Shown here in pieces: positions 56,930 to 64,000 of a DNA stretch of 64,000 nt (positions within the stretch are counted from its first letter, which is position 1; every line of letters begins with the position of its first letter). The notes under the pieces are model-generated. The model was not told where the DNA came from, did no database searches, and worked only from the letters and a program-made list of their open reading frames with translations. Position numbers and translations under genes: made by a program. The stretch is from Ruminococcus sp. AM36-2AA (GTDB lineage Bacteria; Bacillota; Clostridia; Lachnospirales; Lachnospiraceae): positions 426,332 to 490,331 of the forward strand of contig NZ_QTYB01000001.1 of assembly GCF_003461955.1 (NCBI RefSeq). Direction: 5' to 3'.

Positions 56930-57484
56930 TCAGTGATAATCCAGAAATGTCACAGAAAAAACCGCTTTTCCTTTTCCATTATTTCGATATGTATGAATCT
57001 GATCCGTTTCAAAACGAAGCACATCTTCCGCTGTTACCAGATGCGAAACACCCTCAGCTTCCACCGTTACCTCCCCCTGCAGCACAGAAATATATTCTCT
57101 TGTTTTTTCTCCATGGCCACCGCTGATATAAGATTGTCCGGCTTCAATCTCGATCCGGTAGATCTCCACCAGCTGATTATCTTCATAGGGAAAACAGGTC
57201 CAGACTTTATACCGGCCTTCTACCTCTTTGGTAGGAACCATCTCCTGCACATGCACCAGGCAGGAATCCAGAGGCGGTGCCTGGATCAGTTCCTGAAAAC
57301 GGATCCGAAGACCACTGGTGATTTTCCCAAGAACTCCAAGAGAAGGATTGGCAGTTCCCTTTTCAATCTGTGCAAGCATACTTTTGCTGACTCCGGTCTG
57401 CTCAGATACCACATCCAGGCTCATTCCTTTGGATTTCCGGATTCTTTTTAGATTTACCGATACATTATGGGTTAAGTAGTCCAT
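56930..57484 (-). CDS. XRE-cupin transcriptional regulator
   Basis: A 184-residue regulator with an N-terminal helix-turn-helix (SLDVVSEQTGVSKSMLAQIEKG, about 22-43) and a C-terminal cupin (about 110-180; SGGHGEKTREYISVLQGEV). Such proteins sense a small ligand in the cupin. The ribosome site is weak. No regulated partner is adjacent; the esterase upstream (57,554) is the nearest candidate. Confidence 0.9.
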   Translation of the reverse strand: MDYLTHNVSVNLKRIRKSKGMSLDVVSEQTGVSKSMLAQIEKGTANPSLGVLGKITSGLRIRFQELIQAPPLDSCLVHVQEMVPTKEVEGRYKVWTCFPYEDNQLVEIYRIEIEAGQSYISGGHGEKTREYISVLQGEVTVEAEGVSHLVTAEDVLRFETDQIHTYRNNGKGKAVFSVTFLDYH

Positions 57485-57553
57485 CCCGGTTAATTCTCAT
57501 CTCCATTCCTCTTCTCTCTTCGGCCGGTCTTCCCGCCTGCTGCAAGTCTCATC

Positions 57554-58402
57554 TTATCGGTCGATCTTTGCGCCGCCCCACCATGGAAATTCCCGGTTCA
57601 GCCATTTTCCGGCAAGTTCACTCCATGGTTCACAGGCTCTTACAATTCCTCTGCCATTTTCGTTGGCAGTCAGCTCATTTGCCAGACCAAGCCCGTGAGG
57701 TCCCTGTGGAAAAACATGATACTCCACCGGAATCCCTTTTTTATAAAGTGCCTGAACAAAGAGAAGCGTATTATCCAACAGCACTGTCTGATCCTCAAAA
57801 GTATGCCAGATAAAGGTTTTGGGTGTATCTTCCGTAACCTGGAATTCCAGGGACATCTGATCTTTCAGTTCTTCATAACGATCTCCCAGAAGATTGCGGA
57901 AACTTTCTTCATGGCCAAATTCTCCGGAGGTAATTACCGGGTAATTCAGGATCATGCCGTCCGGCCGGATCATCTGGTTATCCATTTCCGTAATCTTCGC
58001 AAGTTCCTCTGTATTCCAGAATACTCCCAGGGAAGCAGCCAGATGGCCACCTGCGGAAAAACCGGATACAATGATTTTATCTTTTTCAATATGCCACTTT
58101 TCACTGTTTTTTCGAAGAAGCGCTACGGTTTTTGCCAGCTGTCGGAGAGCCACCGGATATCTGGCAGGTGCTACACTGTAACGAAGTACCACTGCATGAT
58201 ATCCCATTCCCATAAAACGCACGGCAATCGCCTCCGCTTCCCTATCTGAAGTCATACCATAGGCTCCACCCGGACAGATCACGATCGCAGGTCGCTTCTG
58301 TCCCAGATAAAGTTCTTCTGACTCCTGCCAGAAATAAGTTTCAATATAAGCTTCATTATAATCAGCCGTTTTATCCTCAATTACAATTTTTTCATTTATC
58401 AT
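57554..58402 (-). CDS. Alpha/beta hydrolase (acyl esterase type)
   Basis: A 282-residue esterase. The oxyanion region CPGGAYGM and the nucleophile elbow GFSAGGH (Ser) are clear; the acid and His lie near VTEDTPKTFIWHT and QGPHGLG. It is similar in form to acetyl-xylan/feruloyl-type esterases of gut Clostridia. No signal peptide. AAAGGA precedes the ATG. The natural ester is unknown. Confidence 0.88.
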   Translation of the reverse strand: MINEKIVIEDKTADYNEAYIETYFWQESEELYLGQKRPAIVICPGGAYGMTSDREAEAIAVRFMGMGYHAVVLRYSVAPARYPVALRQLAKTVALLRKNSEKWHIEKDKIIVSGFSAGGHLAASLGVFWNTEELAKITEMDNQMIRPDGMILNYPVITSGEFGHEESFRNLLGDRYEELKDQMSLEFQVTEDTPKTFIWHTFEDQTVLLDNTLLFVQALYKKGIPVEYHVFPQGPHGLGLANELTANENGRGIVRACEPWSELAGKWLNREFPWWGGAKIDR

Positions 58403-58434
58403 ACCAGTTATCCTTTCTTTATCCGATATCTGTT

Positions 58435-60747
58435 CTACCGTGCGTAAAAATAACGCAGTCTCAGTTTTCCCGGGAAGTGCTGTTTCTTATACAGACACTG
58501 CCGGAACCGCTCTGTCATTCCACGGAGCACCCGCAGTTCATGAGGCATAAGCTCCATTCCGCCAAAACGATATTTCTGGATCAGGCCTCCTGAACGGAAA
58601 TATTCCTCCTCGCGGATTCCCGGAAAGCACACTTTCACTTCTTCAAAGAGCGCTGTCGGATCTGTCAGATCACCCTTTACACCACCGATGGCAAAAAGAT
58701 TCTCTATTTCATCTACATACCATTCTACCAGCTGCCCTTTCGCAGCATATTTCTTTTTCAGATTTTTCCGCATTTTTATTCTGGCCGCTCTCTGCAGTTC
58801 CAGAATAAGATACAGAAGAAACAGCCCATATAAAACCAGGACGATCACACCCGGAACTGTTTTCCAGGTATGCTTCTCGATTACCTTGGTTTCAGACTTT
58901 CCTGTTCCGTTTCCGGTACCCTGATCTGTTGTATCCGCACCGTTTTCATCACGAACTGTGTTGACACGATAAGAAGGCTTCCCTTCAACCAGCTGATCTG
59001 TATAAGTCTCTGTGTACAGTCCCGGCACAACTTCTACCGGCATCCAGCCAAGACCTGCAATATAAACCTCTGCCCAGGCATGTGCATTCTTTGTGGTAAG
59101 TATGACCTCCTTTTCGCCTGCATCGGAAGCTGCCTGTGCATCCATATCAGACAAGTGATAACCCTCTGTGTATCTGGCCGGATACCCGGCTGCCCTGTAG
59201 GCCATAACTGCTGCCGTAGCAAAGGCAACGGCGTTTCCCTCTTTCTGACCATCCAGAATCCAGTTTACCATATCTTCGTTTTCCGGCATATCCTGTGGAA
59301 TATCTGTATATCGTATATGATTTCTCAGAGCCTGACGGATCTGCGTTGTCAGTTCGTCGAAATCCATCTCTTCCGGATCCTGATCCTCTGCAAAAAATTC
59401 CGCCAGGATCCTTTCTTTCAGCTCATCACTGATATCTGTATAAGAATCCAGGACAAATGAATGATAAACATTTTCTGCTTTTACGTAACTTTCCTGTCTG
59501 CTGTCAGACGGATTTTCAAGCCAGTTTCCGGGAATCATACTATCTGCAGTTGCCTCTCCTTCTGATACCTGGAACTGATATCTGCGTGCACCAAAAAAGC
59601 TTCTGGATTCCACATTCCAGTCTTTGTGCTCCACACCGTTCTCCCACGCTTCTGCTACAGCCGGCAGATATACATATTTCCGGTATGCGCCTGTATTTTC
59701 GACGGACACCTGCATATAACCGGAGTTATTTCCGGAAGCCTGAGCATTCAGTTTATCGTAGACCGCAAACTGGCTCAGCGGCGAAAAACTGTTCTGCTTC
59801 AGCCAGCGCAGCATACCCTCATATTCTCCTTCGTATGAAGAGTACGGAATCCCATTCCACTGCATGCCATCATAAGAACCTCCTACGAATCCACGAAGAT
59901 ACAACTCCTGTGGCTGGTTCATTGTAAGCTTCAGTGTTTCTTCCTCCCGGTCAAGAAGTTCCGCTTCTTTTCTCAGATCTCCCTGCGGAAGTGAATCTTC
60001 ACCATAACGGAATTTCTCAACATCTGCGGAGATTTTCTGCTTCCACTGTTCCAGCTTTACGGATTTCTGATATCCTCCTGTAAGAAAACTTACAACGCCC
60101 ACAACTACAGCGATCAATGCGATCGCAGAAATTCCCCTCAGGCCAAAATTCTGTCCTCTGGTACTGTATACAATAAAAACGCCAAAAAATCCTGCCAGCG
60201 ATAAAAGAACCGCCAGCCACATACTGCTGCTTCCAAGAATCAGGCCACATGCAGCAGATGGTATCATAAAAATCATAATTCCATAGATGTTATTCTTTTT
60301 AACCTGGGAAAACAGAAACGAAACTACTGCTTCCGCAAACAAAGCCCACAGGATCACGGAGCCAATCCCTGCATTGCTTCCCACCGCAAACAGCGTTGCT
60401 TCCGTTCCGAAACGGGAATTCCACATTCCCAGAAAACAGTCTGCAAGATAAAAGATTCCCTGCGTAGTGACCGTAATTGTTACCAGAAAAAGTGCGATCC
60501 CGGAAACATATAATATTGTCTTCATTCTCCCTGCCGCTTTTTCCGATCTTTCAGTGATACAGTACAGTACTGTCACCACTGCACCAACAAAAAAAGCAGC
60601 AGCCAGACACCACACAGAATAACTGAAGTCCCTCAGAAAAAGCAGGATTCCTGCCAGCACAAGAAAAATCAGTACCGGTTCCGATATTCTGTTTTTTTTC
60701 TCTTCTGTCTCATTGAGAACAAAAATCTCATTTTTTTTCATGCTCAT
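58435..60747 (-). CDS. Transglutaminase-like membrane protein, catalytic Cys missing
   Basis: A 770-residue protein with about eight N-terminal helices (residues 25-225), a long external part, then a transglutaminase-like core (about 485-585) and another helix (about 650-670) before a cytosolic tail. The core has AFATAAVMAYRAAGYPARYTEGY and AHAWAEVYIAGLGWMPVEV, but the catalytic Cys position reads GNAVAF, so it is Ala; enzymatic cross-linking is unlikely. It is the last gene of the LRR-MoxR-DUF58 operon, 14 bases after DUF58. It probably acts as a binding domain in envelope assembly. Confidence 0.87.
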   Translation of the reverse strand: MSMKKNEIFVLNETEEKKNRISEPVLIFLVLAGILLFLRDFSYSVWCLAAAFFVGAVVTVLYCITERSEKAAGRMKTILYVSGIALFLVTITVTTQGIFYLADCFLGMWNSRFGTEATLFAVGSNAGIGSVILWALFAEAVVSFLFSQVKKNNIYGIMIFMIPSAACGLILGSSSMWLAVLLSLAGFFGVFIVYSTRGQNFGLRGISAIALIAVVVGVVSFLTGGYQKSVKLEQWKQKISADVEKFRYGEDSLPQGDLRKEAELLDREEETLKLTMNQPQELYLRGFVGGSYDGMQWNGIPYSSYEGEYEGMLRWLKQNSFSPLSQFAVYDKLNAQASGNNSGYMQVSVENTGAYRKYVYLPAVAEAWENGVEHKDWNVESRSFFGARRYQFQVSEGEATADSMIPGNWLENPSDSRQESYVKAENVYHSFVLDSYTDISDELKERILAEFFAEDQDPEEMDFDELTTQIRQALRNHIRYTDIPQDMPENEDMVNWILDGQKEGNAVAFATAAVMAYRAAGYPARYTEGYHLSDMDAQAASDAGEKEVILTTKNAHAWAEVYIAGLGWMPVEVVPGLYTETYTDQLVEGKPSYRVNTVRDENGADTTDQGTGNGTGKSETKVIEKHTWKTVPGVIVLVLYGLFLLYLILELQRAARIKMRKNLKKKYAAKGQLVEWYVDEIENLFAIGGVKGDLTDPTALFEEVKVCFPGIREEEYFRSGGLIQKYRFGGMELMPHELRVLRGMTERFRQCLYKKQHFPGKLRLRYFYAR

Positions 60748-60761
60748 CTTCTCTTCCCCGG

Positions 60762-61931
60762 CTATATTACAATGTTATATGCTTTTTTCTGGTAAGTTTC
60801 TGCATCCACAGGGATGACGGAATATCCCTCTGTTGCCATATATTCTTTTCCGTCGTCCTGGTTTACCTGAATGATCGTAAGATCCAGTTCTCTGGAAAGC
60901 TGTCGTGCTGCGCTTTCTTCATATTCCGGTGTAATATAAATGATCTTGGTATATTTGCGCCGGATATCTGTCTGAAGAAAACGATACAGAGAGTCCCTGC
61001 CATTCTTCTCATGAACAGGACGGCACAGAAGATTCAGCACCATTTGTTCACAGGTTGCCAGAGAATAAACCGGAAAATCCTGCAGTTCTCCGGCCGCACA
61101 GCCAACATTATGCTCCAGATTCCGCTCTACCATACTCCGGCTCAGAGCAGACGTAAAAGCAAGGACTGCATCATTGCGCTGATTGGAAATTTCGTTTTCC
61201 CCGAAAATTGCCATTACATTATATAAGACCAGAATATTATAATTGGCCGGATAGCCAAACTCCCGCACAACCAGAGTATCGATCTTGGAAGACAGTTTCC
61301 AGTGAATGCTTCCCAGCGAATCACCTTTTTCATATTCCCGGAGCCCTGACACTTCGCTTACATCCTGCCCTTTTCGGTTCTGGTCATAAAGCTCTCCGGA
61401 TATGATCGTTTCAGGCCGCCGCAGAAGCTGTGTATTTAACTGCAGCTGCGCCGGATACACCAGCACTTCCTTCTGTGATGCGCCTGGTCTGGTCCAGCAG
61501 AAGATCCCCAGGTGATCATAGCATTTCACATGTAACACCGTGATCCTGACACATCCACAGTTTTCCATTTTGATCAGGTGCTGAAACTGCGCGTTTTTCT
61601 TTTCGGAAGCACATAGGATCACTGTCTGCGTTTTTTCTTCTCCATACATCGTGTTTTTAATCTGAATTTTCAGCTGGATCCTTCCAAGAGGGCCCCTGTT
61701 TTTTTTGCTTATCCGGATTTCCAGGGGAATCTCCTGTCCAACATGACAGGAAGATTTTACACTATATTCCATTTTAAATCCATTTAAGCTTACCAGTTCG
61801 ATCACAAAAGAGAGGACCGGCACAACAACCAGACACAGAAGAACCGTAAGTGCTTCACTTCGGTTGGATATGATATAAATTAGCAGGGCAGCCACCATTG
61901 CCGCCCCGTACCAGATTCGATATCTACGCAT
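60762..61931 (-). CDS. DUF58 protein
   Basis: A 389-residue protein with two membrane helices near the N-terminus (about 8-45) and the DUF58 core (YEKGDSLGSIHWKLSSKIDTLVVREFG, about 200-227). DUF58 proteins work with MoxR ATPases. ATG 61931 follows the MoxR stop by one base and has GGAAGGAAG upstream; a TTG at 61952 inside the MoxR gene is less likely. Confidence 0.92.
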   Translation of the reverse strand: MRRYRIWYGAAMVAALLIYIISNRSEALTVLLCLVVVPVLSFVIELVSLNGFKMEYSVKSSCHVGQEIPLEIRISKKNRGPLGRIQLKIQIKNTMYGEEKTQTVILCASEKKNAQFQHLIKMENCGCVRITVLHVKCYDHLGIFCWTRPGASQKEVLVYPAQLQLNTQLLRRPETIISGELYDQNRKGQDVSEVSGLREYEKGDSLGSIHWKLSSKIDTLVVREFGYPANYNILVLYNVMAIFGENEISNQRNDAVLAFTSALSRSMVERNLEHNVGCAAGELQDFPVYSLATCEQMVLNLLCRPVHEKNGRDSLYRFLQTDIRRKYTKIIYITPEYEESAARQLSRELDLTIIQVNQDDGKEYMATEGYSVIPVDAETYQKKAYNIVI

Positions 61932-61932
61932 A

Positions 61933-62880
61933 TTATTTCTGCTTCCTTCCAAATGCAGGACCTGGAACCTCTTTAAGAACCTGGCTCAGTACATCATGTG
62001 CTGTGATGCCCTCGATCTTTGCCTGCGGTTTCATAACCAGACGATGTGCACATACATCCTCAAAAATCTCACGTACATCATCCGGAACAACATAATCTCT
62101 CTCCCGCAGCACAGCACGGGCACGGGCCAGCTGCGCCAGTGCCGCCGCGCCTCGTGGACTGACACCAAGCTCTACCATGGAATGCTCTCTTGTTGCAGCA
62201 CAGAGATCAGAAATATAATAAAGGATTTCATCTACGATCCGAATAGAATACAAGTATCCCTGGATTTCCTTTACATCATCCAGATTCATTCTCGTTTTCA
62301 CCAGATCCATATCGCCACTGCCTCTTCTGCTTTTCAGAATCTGTACCTGACTGTCTCTCTCCGGATAACCAATGCTTAAACGCACCATGAAACGGTCCAT
62401 CTGAGATTCCGGCAGTGCCTGAGTTCCGGCAGTTCCGTAGTGATTCTGTGTGGCAATACAGATAAATGGCTTCGGAAGCACATGGGTAATACCATCTACA
62501 GTAACACTGCCTTCCTCCATGACCTCAAGAAGAGCTGCCTGGGTTTTCGGAGAAGTACGGTTGATCTCATCACCAAGAAGCAGATGACAGTCTGCAGCTC
62601 CTGGTTTATATTCCAGTTCACCGGTGTTTTTATTGTATACACTGAATCCGGTAATATCGGAAGGCATGGTATCCGGTGTAAACTGGATACGTTTGTAAGA
62701 AAGCCCAAGTGCTCTTGAAAAAGCAAGGGCAAGGGTTGTCTTTCCTACTCCCGGCGCATCTTCAAGAAGGATATGACCACCTGCGTAAATAGCCATCAGT
62801 ACCTTTTCTATGATCTCATCCTTTCCGATAAATACCTTTTTGATTTCTTTCATTACCTGCTCTGACTGTTCTATGATCAT
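61933..62880 (-). CDS. MoxR-family AAA+ ATPase
   Basis: A 315-residue AAA+ chaperone. Walker A EDAPGVGKTT (about 37-46), Walker B LLLGDEINRTSPKTQ, sensor I ATQNHYGTAG and the C-terminal lid are intact. It overlaps the LRR gene by 4 bases (ATGA) and has AAGGAGAGGG upstream. With DUF58 and the transglutaminase-like protein it forms the common MoxR-DUF58-TgpA trio, thought to fold or insert envelope proteins. Confidence 0.96.
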   Translation of the reverse strand: MIIEQSEQVMKEIKKVFIGKDEIIEKVLMAIYAGGHILLEDAPGVGKTTLALAFSRALGLSYKRIQFTPDTMPSDITGFSVYNKNTGELEYKPGAADCHLLLGDEINRTSPKTQAALLEVMEEGSVTVDGITHVLPKPFICIATQNHYGTAGTQALPESQMDRFMVRLSIGYPERDSQVQILKSRRGSGDMDLVKTRMNLDDVKEIQGYLYSIRIVDEILYYISDLCAATREHSMVELGVSPRGAAALAQLARARAVLRERDYVVPDDVREIFEDVCAHRLVMKPQAKIEGITAHDVLSQVLKEVPGPAFGRKQK

Positions 62881-64000
62881 GATTCCCTCTCCTTGGCTTC
62901 TTCTGTTAATTTTCCGCTTTCTGCCCGCTGTACCGCAGTGATGCTTTCTTCCGTCTGTTCACTTTGTTCTGTCTGTTCCTGAGATGTTTCCTCCGATGAT
63001 CCATCAGAAATATTTTCATCGGTTGATGGCTCCGGCTCCTCTGTTGTTCCCGGATCTTCCGGCTCCTCTGGTTTTTCCGGTTCTTCTTCCGGTATTTCTT
63101 CCGGCTGTGGATTTTCCGGAACTTCCTCGATCACTCCCGGTGTCTCCTGTTCCTCTGTTGTTCCTGCTGCTTCCACTGTATCAGCACTTCCATCCCCGGG
63201 CACCGTGATCTCGATCTCGGAAATAGCTGCTGCCTGACGTGCTTTTGCACCATCAGAAAAGGAGTCCAGGATCCGGTATGCTTCATCTTTTCCGAGGATT
63301 CCGGTAAGTGTTTCCAGATATGTCTTATAAATGCTGTCACCGTCTTCCTGGCTGTCAGGCACAAGGATCTGATAATCTTCCGCCATACTGCTGGTGGAAA
63401 AAGCTCCAAATACCGGCGGCTGTGTTGCCTGAAGCCAGAGTTTATGCATCGCAGTGCATCCGTCAAAAGCAGACGCTCCGATCTGATTCAGACTGCCTGT
63501 CAGTATGACATTCTGCACAAAATTACCTTTCGCATCCAATACCTGGTCAGACATCGCACTGCATCCGTAAAAAGCCCTGTCTCCAATCTGTTCCAGATTG
63601 GCATATCTTCCCAGATTCCAGCTTGTAGAGGTGCTTAAAGATGCACAGCCTGCATACGCCTCCTCACCGATCCGCTTCAGACCGTTAAACGCAGCAGCCG
63701 TACCACCTGTACGGATCAGTTTCGTACAGTCTTTGAAACAATATTTCGGATATTCTTCGATAGCTCCATAAAAACTTACATACTGGATATTATCACAGTC
63801 CATGAAGCAGCCCTCTCCCACATGGGTCACTTTTGCGGGAACTGCCGGCTGTTTCAGGGTATCGCAGTTGGCAAAGGCATAAGCCCCGATATAAGTCAGA
63901 GAACTCATCTGAGAGGTCAGAAGTACCTTCAGGCTGACACAGTCACGGAAAGCACCATCTTCGATCACCTGCAGGGAACCTCTCGCAACAACTGTATATG
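62877..64000 (-). CDS. BspA-type leucine-rich repeat protein (N-terminus outside window)
   Basis: The frame is open to the right edge. Visible: at least six LRR_5 (BspA) repeats such as VIEDGAFRDCVSLK, IGAYAFANCDTL and IGEEAYAGCASL, then a Pro/Glu/Ser-rich tail (about the last 110 residues). The repeats bind proteins on cell surfaces; the tail may pass the wall. No anchor is visible at the C-terminus. It is the first gene seen in the MoxR operon, so it may be that system's client. Confidence 0.85.
   Translation of the reverse strand, partial: YTVVARGSLQVIEDGAFRDCVSLKVLLTSQMSSLTYIGAYAFANCDTLKQPAVPAKVTHVGEGCFMDCDNIQYVSFYGAIEEYPKYCFKDCTKLIRTGGTAAAFNGLKRIGEEAYAGCASLSTSTSWNLGRYANLEQIGDRAFYGCSAMSDQVLDAKGNFVQNVILTGSLNQIGASAFDGCTAMHKLWLQATQPPVFGAFSTSSMAEDYQILVPDSQEDGDSIYKTYLETLTGILGKDEAYRILDSFSDGAKARQAAAISEIEITVPGDGSADTVEAAGTTEEQETPGVIEEVPENPQPEEIPEEEPEKPEEPEDPGTTEEPEPSTDENISDGSSEETSQEQTEQSEQTEESITAVQRAESGKLTEEAKERES

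Overview
The window joins two different DNAs. Bases 1 to about 37,670 are the late (tail, fibre, lysis) part of a large temperate siphovirus-like phage. From about 37,670 to the end is chromosome of a Gram-positive anaerobe, most likely a Lachnospiraceae-type gut Clostridia. The phage half is visibly AT-rich (AAA, AAT, GAT, TAT codons) with nearly all genes on the plus strand. The right half is visibly richer in G+C with nearly all genes on the minus strand. DUF6077-type membrane proteins, a molybdenum hydroxylase, GH13 and M28 enzymes and BspA-type repeats fit a Clostridia host; the genus is inference.

Phage half: the tape measure protein (open at the left edge), distal tail protein and tail-associated (Tal-like) protein lead into a long series of baseplate and fibre proteins. 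These include a 2,455-residue multidomain tail protein and three proteins ending in S74-type chaperone domains. A compact plasmid-like replicon (26.2-28.8 kb) sits between two groups of virion genes: an XRE regulator, a strong promoter running into an array of ten 10-bp iterons, a TubR-like DNA-binding protein, a TubZ-like tubulin GTPase and a DUF6017-type replication initiator. I read this as a type III (tubulin) partition locus with a replication gene, a set-up expected of a phage that can live as a plasmid. A four-module endolysin, a membrane coiled-coil protein and a phi LC3-type holin close the late operon, followed by a strong terminator.

Junction: at 37,672-37,714 lies the 5' half (through the anticodon arm) of a tRNA-Arg(CCG) gene on the minus strand, with an intact promoter but no T arm. 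The phage side does not restore the gene here. The phage therefore appears integrated in, or joined to, a tRNA gene although it carries plasmid maintenance genes. The integrase and the other end are outside the window.

Host half, left to right: a DUF6077 membrane protein split by one in-frame stop, coupled to a three-subunit molybdenum hydroxylase operon; an M28 peptidase/GNAT/GH13 glucosidase operon with its promoter; a MacB-type ABC efflux operon whose adaptor has lost its N-terminal part by frameshift; a cytidylate kinase-like gene; a stretch of about 400 bases with several inverted repeats and no gene; a GntR-regulated ABC operon with DUF362, with a palindromic operator around its promoter; an XRE-cupin regulator; an acyl esterase; and a transglutaminase-like/DUF58/MoxR/LRR operon that runs off the right edge.
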